Below are positions 27,086 to 34,384 of a stretch of 64,000 nt of DNA, piece after piece. The position numbers and the translations under genes were made by a program. The DNA comes from Brachyspira pilosicoli (GTDB taxonomy: Bacteria > Spirochaetota > Brachyspiria > Brachyspirales > Brachyspiraceae). The notes under the pieces are model-generated. The model had not been told where the DNA came from. It was given only the letters and a program-made list of their open reading frames with translations, and did not search any database. The stretch's first letter is position 1; every line of letters starts with the position of its first letter. The DNA lies in the NCBI RefSeq assembly GCF_036997485.1, contig NZ_JAWLPU010000001.1, forward strand, positions 682,001-746,000, written 5' to 3'.

Positions 27086-28459
27086 ATGGTTGATATGATA
27101 GCAAAAGTCAACGGCATTATTAATGGTTTTGTATGGGGACCTATAATGCTCACCCTATTGGTTGGAACTGGAATATTCTTAAGTATTAGAACTGGTTTCT
27201 TGCAAATTACACAAATACCTTTATGGGTAAAACATACTTTTGGTTCTTTAGCAAAAAAACAAGATGCTGATGATAATATTACCCCTTTTCAAGCGGTGAG
27301 CACAGCATTAGCAAGTACAGTTGGTACTGGAAACATTGCTGGGGTTACTACTGCAATAGTGGCAGGAGGACCTGGAGCTTTATTTTGGATGTGGTTTGCT
27401 GCTTTTTTTGGAATGGTTACAAAGTATTCTGAGGTTATATTAGCTGTTCATTATAGGGTTAAAGATGATTTAGGTCATCACCATGGCGGACCTATGTATT
27501 ATATATCTAAAGGTGCTAATTTACCTTGGCTTGGAAGTATATTCGCTGCTTTTGCCGCTTTAGCTTGTTTTGGTGCTGGAAATATGACTCAAACTAATGC
27601 TATGGCAGCTGTTGTTTATCAAAATTTTGGAGTACCTAAAATTATTACAGGAATTGTTGTTGTTGCTTTAACTGCTGTTATAATAATAGGCGGTATTAGA
27701 AGAATTGCTACTGTTACAGAAAAGTTAGTTCCTGTTATGTGTGTTATATATTTAGTTGCTGGTATTATTATTTTAGCTTTAAATTTAGATAAAATTCCTC
27801 ATGCTTTTCAAAGAATATTCTCTGAAGCTTTCAACTTAAAACAAGTCGGTGCTGGTTTCATGGGATATTCAATAATGATAGCTATGAAATTTGGTTTTGC
27901 AAGAGGCGTATTTTCAAATGAGGCTGGTTTAGGTACTGCTCCTATGGCTCATGGTGCAAGTAATTCTAAAAACCCTATAGAGCAAGGTTTATGGGGTATA
28001 TTTGAAGTGCTTATAGATACTTTCTTTGTTTGTACTTTAACAGGACTTATGGCTATTATGTTCTTAGAGGCTAATCAAGGTACTAAATTAAACGGTGCTG
28101 AATTAATATCTGCTTCTTTTGGTGCTAACTTAGGACATGCTGGTTCTATAATACTTACTGTATCATTAATATTATTTGCTTTCTCAACTTTTGTTGGTTG
28201 GTCGCATTATGGAGTTGTTGCTTTAGGTTATCTCACTAAAAGAAATAAAATAGCTTCTTATGCTTATAGAATTATATTTTTAATTATTGGTATAATTGGT
28301 GCAGTTGCTCAATTAGATTTAATATGGTCTATAGCAGATACTTTAAATGGTCTTATGGCCATACCAAACTTAATAGGTCTTTTAATTTTATCTCCAAAAG
28401 TAGCTAAACTAACAAGAGATTATTTACAGGACCCTACTTCAACAATTATGAAAGACTAA
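27086..28459 (+). CDS. Alanine/glycine:cation symporter (AGCS family)
   Basis: A 457-residue membrane protein with about eleven helices. The family signatures are STALASTVGTGNIAGVTTAI and GARGVFSNEAGLGTAPMAH-like sequence (here FARGVFSNEAGLGTAPMAHG). Members import alanine, glycine or sometimes glutamine with sodium or protons. It follows alr and is followed by a clear terminator, so alr and this gene probably form one unit. An AAAGGAG site precedes the ATG. Confidence 0.95.
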   Translation: MVDMIAKVNGIINGFVWGPIMLTLLVGTGIFLSIRTGFLQITQIPLWVKHTFGSLAKKQDADDNITPFQAVSTALASTVGTGNIAGVTTAIVAGGPGALFWMWFAAFFGMVTKYSEVILAVHYRVKDDLGHHHGGPMYYISKGANLPWLGSIFAAFAALACFGAGNMTQTNAMAAVVYQNFGVPKIITGIVVVALTAVIIIGGIRRIATVTEKLVPVMCVIYLVAGIIILALNLDKIPHAFQRIFSEAFNLKQVGAGFMGYSIMIAMKFGFARGVFSNEAGLGTAPMAHGASNSKNPIEQGLWGIFEVLIDTFFVCTLTGLMAIMFLEANQGTKLNGAELISASFGANLGHAGSIILTVSLILFAFSTFVGWSHYGVVALGYLTKRNKIASYAYRIIFLIIGIIGAVAQLDLIWSIADTLNGLMAIPNLIGLLILSPKVAKLTRDYLQDPTSTIMKD

Positions 28460-28483
28460 AAACGATATAAAAAAATAAAAAAG

Positions 28484-28512
28484 CACTCGCTTAAAAAAGC
28501 GGGTGTTTTTTT
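28484..28512 (+). terminator. Rho-independent terminator after the AGCS gene
   Basis: Stem CACTCGCTT (28484-28492) pairs with AAGCGGGTG (28497-28505), followed by seven T's. Confidence 0.9.
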
Positions 28513-28534
28513 ATTTGAAGAAGAGTTAAAATGT

Positions 28535-28680
28535 TTGCACTTTCGCAAAGCATTCCTAAATATTGAAAACTTTGACGAAGTCCGCAAAGCGGACGAAGGA
28601 AGTGCCTGTGGGTGCGACTGAAAGGAGTCCTTCAGGGCGACTGAAAGAAGTACCTTCAGGTGCGTAGCTGCGGGAAAAGA
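28535..28680 (-). repeat. Type-2 hairpin repeat carrying tandem ~24-bp units
   Basis: The outer parts TTGCACTTT, ACTTTGACGAAGTCCGC and GCTGCGGGAAAA match the type-2 elements at 28896 and 34184 in reverse orientation. Between them are tandem units: a divergent one at 28589-28613, then 28614-28636 and 28637-28660. The last two start GCGACTGAAAG and end CCTTCAGG. In reverse complement they read CCTGAAGG...TCGC, the same pattern as the units at 724-770. Confidence 0.75.
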
Positions 28681-28758
28681 ACAACAAAATTGATAAAATC
28701 AATGTATTCTAAATATTTTTTAAGTTTATCAATTTTTGTTTTTAAATTTTATTATATT

Positions 28759-28827
28759 CGGGGGCTAGCCCCCGTACCCCCACTTCTTTTATTGGTATAA
28801 AAGAAGCAAAAGAACTATATTTTTTAG
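28759..28827 (-). repeat. Type-1 hairpin repeat with a 16-bp perfect palindrome
   Basis: The palindrome CGGGGGCTAGCCCCCG (28759-28774) is followed by ACTTCTTTT / AAAAGAAG arms around ATTGGTAT, then AAAAGAACTATATTTTTTAG. It is a reversed relative of the elements at 30705 and 36443. Confidence 0.75.
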
Positions 28828-28895
28828 CTCAGATTTAGGTATTACGTTATATTTAATATATATTCATTACATATATAAATATATGATATTTATAA

Positions 28896-28970
28896 AGCTA
28901 AAACACTTGCACTTTTTGCAACTTTGACGAAGTCCGCACCGCGAAGGCGGGAAAAAGTTGAATAAAACAA
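28896..28970 (-). repeat. Type-2 hairpin repeat
   Basis: GCTAAAACACTTGCACTTTT, then GCAACTTTGACGAAGTCCGC, then GCGAAGGCGGGAAAAAGTTG. The CAACTTT / AAAGTTG arms bracket a GC-rich insert. It is almost identical to the element at 34184. Confidence 0.75.
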
Positions 28971-29043
28971 AAATTTAAATTATAAAATATAGTTGTTTAA
29001 CATATCCTAAAATAATTTAAGTTTTTAATTTGTTTTATTTTTT

Positions 29044-29100
29044 CGGGGACTAGTCCCCGTACCCCTACTTCTTTTGCGACCGAAGGAAGTGTTGAAAACT
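29044..29100 (-). repeat. Short type-1 hairpin repeat with a variant palindrome
   Basis: The palindrome CGGGGACTAGTCCCCG (29044-29059) is followed by ACCCCTACTTCTTTTGCGAC and CGAAGGAAGTG. It differs from the palindrome at 28759 by one pair of compensating changes. Confidence 0.7.
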
Positions 29101-29127
29101 TTTAATAAATAAGATTTTAAAAAAATG

Positions 29128-29658
29128 TTAAACCTTTAAAGCACTATCCCCATTAGAATCTATTGCTACTATTAGCATCATGTCTTCAACATAAAGCTCT
29201 CTAATAGCCTCAGTACCTAAATCTTCAAAAGCTATTACTTTGCATCTCTTTACACAATGAGCCATGTATGCAGCAGCTCCTCCTATCGCACAAAAATATA
29301 CAGCTCCATATTTTTTTATAGAGTCAATAACATCTTTAGACCTTGCACCTTTACCTATTGTAGATAAAACTCCTAATTCTGTAAGCTTTGGAGTGTAGGC
29401 GTCCATTCTATAGCTTGTTGTAGGTCCAACGCTTCCTATCACTTCATTTGGTTTATTTGGTGAAGGGCCTGCATAAAATATTGTTTTATTTTCTAAATCT
29501 AATGGCAACTTTTCTCCACTATTTATCATGTCTATTAATCTTTTATGTGCAGCATCTCTTGCAGTATATATATTGCCTGTTAAGCTTATCATGTCGCCTG
29601 CTTTTAATGTTGATAGTATTTCTTTTGTTAGAGGGGTGTTTATTTTTTTTATTTCCAT
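29128..29658 (-). CDS. Class I fumarate hydratase, beta (C-terminal) subunit
   Basis: A 176-residue protein matching the C-terminal domain of class I fumarase. Motifs are DMISLTGNIYTARDAAHKRL, IFYAGPSPNKPNEVIGSVGP, TSYRMDAYTPKL and AIGGAAAYMAHCVK. It pairs with the alpha subunit encoded 36 bases upstream to hydrate fumarate to malate. The related L-tartrate dehydratase has the same two-subunit layout and cannot be excluded by sequence reading alone. The ATG start is MEIKKINTPL. Confidence 0.9.
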   Translation of the reverse strand: MEIKKINTPLTKEILSTLKAGDMISLTGNIYTARDAAHKRLIDMINSGEKLPLDLENKTIFYAGPSPNKPNEVIGSVGPTTSYRMDAYTPKLTELGVLSTIGKGARSKDVIDSIKKYGAVYFCAIGGAAAYMAHCVKRCKVIAFEDLGTEAIRELYVEDMMLIVAIDSNGDSALKV

Positions 29659-29694
29659 AAAACCTAATACCTTAAAAATTTTTTATTAAACTAT

Positions 29695-30537
29695 TTATAA
29701 AACAATTTCTCTGTGCCTTGTTGCATGACAGCCTGTACATACGCATACAGGAAGCGATGTTATATGAGTAGCATACATATTTATATGCACGCATAAAGCA
29801 GTAGTCTTTCCTCCAAAACCAGAAGGACCAATATTAATTTTATTTATTCCTTCAAGTAACTCTTCTTCAAGTTCTTGTAAACGTTCATCATCATTTTTTG
29901 AGCCCACCTCTCTAAGTAAAGCCCTCTTAGCAATATCAACGCATTTCTCCATATTACCTCCAATACCAATACCCACAATCATAGGAGGACAAGCATTAGC
30001 ACCAGCAGTTTTTATTGTATCATAAACAAACTTTTTTATTCCATCTATTCCAGCAGAAGGAGGAAGCATAGCAACCTTCCCCATATTCTCACTTCCAAAA
30101 CCTTTTGGTGCTACTATAATCTTTACTTTATCACCTTCAACTATATTATAATGAATAATAGCAGGAGTATTATCATTTGTGTTTTTTCTCTCTAATGGGT
30201 CATTTACAACAGACTTTCTTAAATAACCTTCTTTATATCCTATTGCAACACCTTTATTAATAGCATCTGTTAAACTGCCTCCTATAAAATGAACGTCCAT
30301 TCCCACATCAACATATATAATAGCCATTCCTGTATCTTGACATATTGGCTTTAATTCTTCTTTGGCAATTTCTGAATTTTTTATAAGTACATCAAGTATA
30401 TTTTTTGGAAGGCTTTCTTCTTCTTTTGCTAAAGATTTTTCTAATGCATTTTTTATATCATCGTTTAAATAAATATTAGAATCTATGCAAAGTTTAGCAA
30501 CATTTTCTGTTATAACATTAACATCAATTTCTCTCAT
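29695..30537 (-). CDS. Class I fumarate hydratase, alpha (N-terminal) subunit
   Basis: About 280 residues, the iron-sulfur half of a class I fumarase. The three cluster cysteines lie in PICQDTGMAIIYVDVG, NACPPMIVGIGIGGNMEK and CVCTGCHATRHREI. This enzyme class is oxygen-sensitive, which fits an anaerobe. The frame is open to 30579, but ATG at 30537 gives the standard start MREIDVNVITENVAKLC. The two subunits form a transcription unit. The last residues (RHREIVL) are a normal family end. Confidence 0.92.
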   Translation of the reverse strand: MREIDVNVITENVAKLCIDSNIYLNDDIKNALEKSLAKEEESLPKNILDVLIKNSEIAKEELKPICQDTGMAIIYVDVGMDVHFIGGSLTDAINKGVAIGYKEGYLRKSVVNDPLERKNTNDNTPAIIHYNIVEGDKVKIIVAPKGFGSENMGKVAMLPPSAGIDGIKKFVYDTIKTAGANACPPMIVGIGIGGNMEKCVDIAKRALLREVGSKNDDERLQELEEELLEGINKINIGPSGFGGKTTALCVHINMYATHITSLPVCVCTGCHATRHREIVL

Positions 30538-30704
30538 ATATTTATGCCTATTAATAGTTTTTATATATGTATAATACAAAATAAAAATTTAATTGTCAAT
30601 TTTAAAAGTAAATTTAAAATCTAAAAATAACTATTTAAATGTTTAGATAATGTTATAGCTAATATCCTAGGAATATATAAAAAGATAATACCAACATTTT
30701 AAAT

Positions 30705-30798
30705 TAAACAATGCAGTTCTTTTGGTTCTTTTATACCAATAAAAGAACTGGGGTGCTACCCTAAGGGCACGCTTCGCATGGGGCAAAGCCCTGCAAAT
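30705..30798 (+). repeat. Type-1 hairpin repeat
   Basis: AATGCAGTTC, then TTTTGGTTCTTTT / AAAAGAACTGGGG arms around ATACCAAT, then an insert TACCCTAAGGGCACGCTTCG, then GGGGCAAAGCCC and TGCAAA. The insert position is free of sequence in the copy at 9463. Confidence 0.75.
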
Positions 30799-30865
30799 AA
30801 TAAAAATAAAAAAAGTTAAAAATTTTCAGTATATTCTGAAATAAGTATATTTTGTTATATGATTT

Positions 30866-30935
30866 TTTTATTCAACTTTTTCCCGCAGCAAAAAGTTTTT
30901 ACCCTCCGGGTACGCTTTGCGAAAAGTGCAAGTAT
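30866..30935 (+). repeat. Type-2 hairpin repeat
   Basis: CAACTTTTTCCCGCAGC / AAAAAGTTTT arms, then an insert TACCCTCCGGGTACGCTTTG, then CGAAAAGTGCAAG. The gap 30538-31107 holds this element, the one at 30705 and otherwise AT-rich sequence with no gene seen. Confidence 0.7.
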
Positions 30936-31107
30936 ATTTTGTCAAACCTATATGAATAATAAGTATAACTAGTACCCATAAATAATTAGAATAAAAAGAA
31001 CTATAGTACTTAAAACAACTATTTTTTATGAATTTAATTATTGCAAAATAGAATAAATAATTTAATATTATATTATAAAATTATCAATTATATAATTGAG
31101 TACAAAA

Positions 31108-32373
31108 ATGAAAGAATTATACAAATTAGATAATGCCGCAAAACTTTTTGTATCTATAAAAAATAAAAAAAATATTCCTATATTTAGAGTATCAGCTCTG
31201 CTAAAAGATAAAGTAAATGAAGCAACACTTCAAAATGCCTTAGACATCACAATGAAAAGATTTCCAACATTTGCTTTATCCATAAAAAAAGGATTGTTCT
31301 GGAACTACTTTGAAGAAAACAATAGAAGACTATTAGTTGAAGAAGAGAAATATTACCCTTGCTACAATATAAATTATAAACTCAATAATGGTTATTTGGT
31401 TAGAGTGGTTTATTATCAATATAGAATATCTGTAGAAGTTTTTCACTCTCTTGCAGATGCTACTGCTTTAATAAGTTTCCTAAAATCTCTGCTTTATCAT
31501 TATCTCACATTATCTGGAAAACAAATTAACGACCCTAATGAAGATGTATTTAAAGACAGCATACACACAACTCGTGACTATGATGACAGCTTTAAAATGC
31601 ATACACAAAATAAAAAGACAACAACAAAAGAAAAGAAAATTAAAAATGTTTATTTAATAAAAGGCAAGCAATTAAAAATATACGGAAACAATGTTGTTCA
31701 TGGAATTGTTAGTGTAGAAAATATTAAAAAAGAAAGCAAAAAATATAATGTTACTATCACAGCCTACATCGCTTCGCTTTTGGCATACTCTATATATGAA
31801 GTAAAAATAAAAAATAGATTAGACGGCAAAAATATAGTAGTATGCATTCCTGTTAATCTAAGAACAATATTTCCTTCAATATCTTTAAAAAACTTTTTTG
31901 GTGTAATTAATATAAAAATAAACACTTCCAATAAACTAACCTTTGATGATATTATAAAAATAGTTTCTGATGAAATGAAAGAAAAACTTCAAAAAGAAAA
32001 ATTAGAAAACTTTATTTATCAAAACACAAAATTAGAAAATAATATATTAACAAAATTTATTCCATTGTTTATAAAAAACTTTGTGGTTAATTTGGATTTT
32101 GAGTTATTTGAAGATAAATTAAAAACTCTCACATTATCAAACTTTGGAAATATTATTCTTCCACAAGACATGAAAGAATATATTAATCATTTTGAGGCTG
32201 TGGTTTATAATACAATAAATAGCCCTTTAAATGTAGGTTTATGCAGCTTTGATGACAAATTATCTGTTACATTCAATAGAACAATTATAGAAACAGATAT
32301 TATAAAACACTTCTTTCAAAATATTTCAAAAGTTACAAAAACAGAAATTTATTCTAATGATTTTGGAGTGTAA
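31108..32373 (+). CDS. Condensation/alcohol acetyltransferase-like protein
   Basis: About 421 residues. The motif EVFHSLADATALISFLKSLL matches the HxxxD-type active site of the CoA-dependent acyltransferase (condensation/BAHD-like) fold, and a second half (VCIPVNLRTIFPS, NFFGVINIKI) matches the family's bridging region. It resembles bacterial alcohol acetyltransferase-like proteins. Substrates are unknown. TTG at 31096 opens the frame, but ATG at 31108 has TTGAG before it and is preferred. The zinc-ribbon membrane gene starts 3 bases after the stop, so these form an operon. Confidence 0.75.
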   Translation: MKELYKLDNAAKLFVSIKNKKNIPIFRVSALLKDKVNEATLQNALDITMKRFPTFALSIKKGLFWNYFEENNRRLLVEEEKYYPCYNINYKLNNGYLVRVVYYQYRISVEVFHSLADATALISFLKSLLYHYLTLSGKQINDPNEDVFKDSIHTTRDYDDSFKMHTQNKKTTTKEKKIKNVYLIKGKQLKIYGNNVVHGIVSVENIKKESKKYNVTITAYIASLLAYSIYEVKIKNRLDGKNIVVCIPVNLRTIFPSISLKNFFGVINIKINTSNKLTFDDIIKIVSDEMKEKLQKEKLENFIYQNTKLENNILTKFIPLFIKNFVVNLDFELFEDKLKTLTLSNFGNIILPQDMKEYINHFEAVVYNTINSPLNVGLCSFDDKLSVTFNRTIIETDIIKHFFQNISKVTKTEIYSNDFGV

Positions 32374-32376
32374 AAA

Positions 32377-33033
32377 ATGCCTTATTGCAATAATTGTAAA
32401 TTAGAAATAAAAACAAACAAATGCCCATTATGTTTTAGTGAATTAGAAAATAAAAATACTTATAATGAAGAATATCCTTCTTATGATTGGTATTATAAAA
32501 AAATAAAAAAAGTTAATGCTAAAAAAATAGTTTCTTTAGTTGCTGTAAGTGCTGTCATCATTATAATGCTTGTTAATATATCAACTTCTTCAAAATATAA
32601 TTGGGCTATGATATCTATAGTGTCTGTTACCTCTGCATATTTTACCTATATATGTTTTACAGCTTCAATATTTTATTTGAGGCAAAAATTATTAATAGAG
32701 TTTTTTATACTTCTTCCTTTAGTTATAATAATAGATATATTCAGCGGATTTTATAAATGGTCTTTTAATTATGTGATGCCTTTTTTATCGCTTGGCTTAA
32801 ATCTTTCAATGCTTATAATAGGTATTATAGACCATAAATATTTTAATGAATATGTTTCTTATATAATTTCTGCTGCTTTTATATCTATGCTTATGATTGT
32901 TTTACCGCTATTTAATTTTCTATATTGGACTAGTTTGGCTGCTTTTGGTTCTGGTATAATTGTTATTCTTACTATGATTATATTATTTAGAAATGAGTTT
33001 ATTTTATCTTTGAAAAAAATTTTTAATGCATAA
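32377..33033 (+). CDS. Zinc-ribbon membrane protein (DUF6320-like)
   Basis: A 218-residue protein. It opens with a zinc ribbon, CNNCKLEIKTNKCPLC, then has about six membrane helices from residue 48 on (IVSLVAVSAVIIIMLVNI first). This layout matches DUF6320 proteins as I recall them; function is unknown. It sits directly between an acyltransferase-like gene and an alpha/beta hydrolase gene, with 3 and 34 base gaps, which suggests one pathway acting at the membrane. It may anchor or supply lipid substrates to its neighbours; this is inference. Confidence 0.72.
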   Translation: MPYCNNCKLEIKTNKCPLCFSELENKNTYNEEYPSYDWYYKKIKKVNAKKIVSLVAVSAVIIIMLVNISTSSKYNWAMISIVSVTSAYFTYICFTASIFYLRQKLLIEFFILLPLVIIIDIFSGFYKWSFNYVMPFLSLGLNLSMLIIGIIDHKYFNEYVSYIISAAFISMLMIVLPLFNFLYWTSLAAFGSGIIVILTMIILFRNEFILSLKKIFNA

Positions 33034-33067
33034 AAAAATATTATATAAAAATATTAGGAGTTTTTGT

Positions 33068-33949
33068 ATGGATAAAAAAATAAAAAAGACAAAAAAAAAT
33101 AAAAACTTAATAAAAGAATATTTAAGCTATCCTGTAATGGCTATTAATTTTATTAAGGCAGATAAAAAAATTAAACCCGCTAAATTTAAATACGACAAAA
33201 ACAAAAGACAATATATTTTATATTTCCCAGCACAATTAAAAGAAAATGAAAAACCAAAAAAACAATTAATAGTATATATACATGGAGGCGGCTGGAGAGA
33301 GGGAAGTGCTGATTTATATAGATTTGTTGGAAGGAGATTTGCTAAAGAAGGTTTTAATGCAATATTATTAGGTTATAGATTAAGCAAAAAAGCTAAATAT
33401 CCAGCACAGATAGAAGATGTATTTAATGGTTTTAATAAAGCACTTTCTATATTAAAAGAAAAGAATATAGATTATTCTGATATAGTTGTAGTAGGTTCAT
33501 CTGCAGGTGCTCATTTGGGAGCTTTACTTGTTTATAATAAAGATATGCAAAAAAAATATAATGTTGATATAAATAATTTTAAAGGATACATATCATTAGG
33601 AGGACCAACAGATTTAAACGTATGCACTAATGAAATTATCACACCAATGCTTAATCAGCTTTTTGAATGGAATTACAACAGAGATTTAGCAAACCCTTAT
33701 AACTATATAGATGGCAGCGAAAAAAATAAAGTATTATGCATACACTCAGGATTAGACCCTATTTGCGATGTTCAAAACTCAATTAATTTTTCAAACAAAG
33801 TTAATAGTTTTAATGATGGTTTAGCTAAATGTATTGTGTTTGAAAACAAAGAAATTTATCATAACAATTTAGTTAACGGCATATTCTTTGAGACTATGGA
33901 CAGCAACAATATAATGGACGAAGTTTTTAAGTGGATTGAAACATTATAA
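33068..33949 (+). CDS. Alpha/beta hydrolase (esterase/lipase-like)
   Basis: About 293 residues. The oxyanion motif is VYIHGGGWREGSADLYRF and the nucleophile elbow is VVGSSAGAHLGALL. A candidate catalytic Asp is in SGLDPICDVQ and a His in IYHNNLVNG. It belongs to the HGGGW-type (hormone-sensitive-lipase-like) esterases; the natural substrate is unknown. The frame opens at 33026, but ATG at 33068 follows AGGAG at 7 bases. A lysine-rich start (DKKIKKTKKNKN) follows. No signal peptide is seen. It is the third gene of the cassette. Confidence 0.85.
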   Translation: MDKKIKKTKKNKNLIKEYLSYPVMAINFIKADKKIKPAKFKYDKNKRQYILYFPAQLKENEKPKKQLIVYIHGGGWREGSADLYRFVGRRFAKEGFNAILLGYRLSKKAKYPAQIEDVFNGFNKALSILKEKNIDYSDIVVVGSSAGAHLGALLVYNKDMQKKYNVDINNFKGYISLGGPTDLNVCTNEIITPMLNQLFEWNYNRDLANPYNYIDGSEKNKVLCIHSGLDPICDVQNSINFSNKVNSFNDGLAKCIVFENKEIYHNNLVNGIFFETMDSNNIMDEVFKWIETL

Positions 33950-34009
33950 ATAATATAAAATAAGAAAAAAATAATTTTTAAGTTTGTCAAAATATTTTTG
34001 ACTTTTTTT

Positions 34010-34132
34010 ATTTGTAGCGGCTTTGCCCCTGCGAAGCGTGCGCGTATGGTAGAACCAGCACTTCTTTTATTGATATAAAAGAACCTTATATCCTTCGGAT
34101 ACGCTTCGCGAAGAACTGCATTTTTTTAGATT
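34010..34132 (-). repeat. Type-1 hairpin repeat with inserts
   Basis: GTAGCGGCTTTGCCCC, then an insert with GCGAAGCGTGCGCG, then ACTTCTTTT / AAAAGAAC arms around ATTGATAT, then a second insert TATCCTTCGGATACGCTTCG, then AAGAACTGCATTTTTTTAG. It is in reverse orientation to the copy at 30705. Confidence 0.75.
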
Positions 34133-34183
34133 AAAATAAATTTATTATTTTATACTAATACATATTCCAACATATAGAGTTAA

Positions 34184-34243
34184 GATGTTTGCACTTTTTG
34201 CAACTTTGACGAAGTCCGCAAAGCGAAGGCGGGAAAAAGTTGA
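34184..34243 (-). repeat. Type-2 hairpin repeat
   Basis: ATGTTTGCACTTTTTGCAAC, TTTGACGAAGTCCGCAAAGC and GAAGGCGGGAAAAAGTTG. It is nearly identical to the element at 28896. The rest of the gap 33950-34384 is AT-rich with no gene seen. Confidence 0.75.
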
Positions 34244-34384
34244 TAACATGTTTATAAACAATTACGAAATATAATTATTTAGCTGCACACTATTTTCTAA
34301 TCAATAACCCCTATGCTTGTATATATTTCGTTATAATATATAATAAATTTCCAACTTCTAAATAAAGGTTTTTTTATATTTTTT

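Noticed and set aside
30705-30935. Paired hairpins as ordinary terminators of flanking genes
   Set aside because: Here the flanking genes are divergent, so neither ends at this place; at other sites the elements lie far behind the stop and lack a T-tract.
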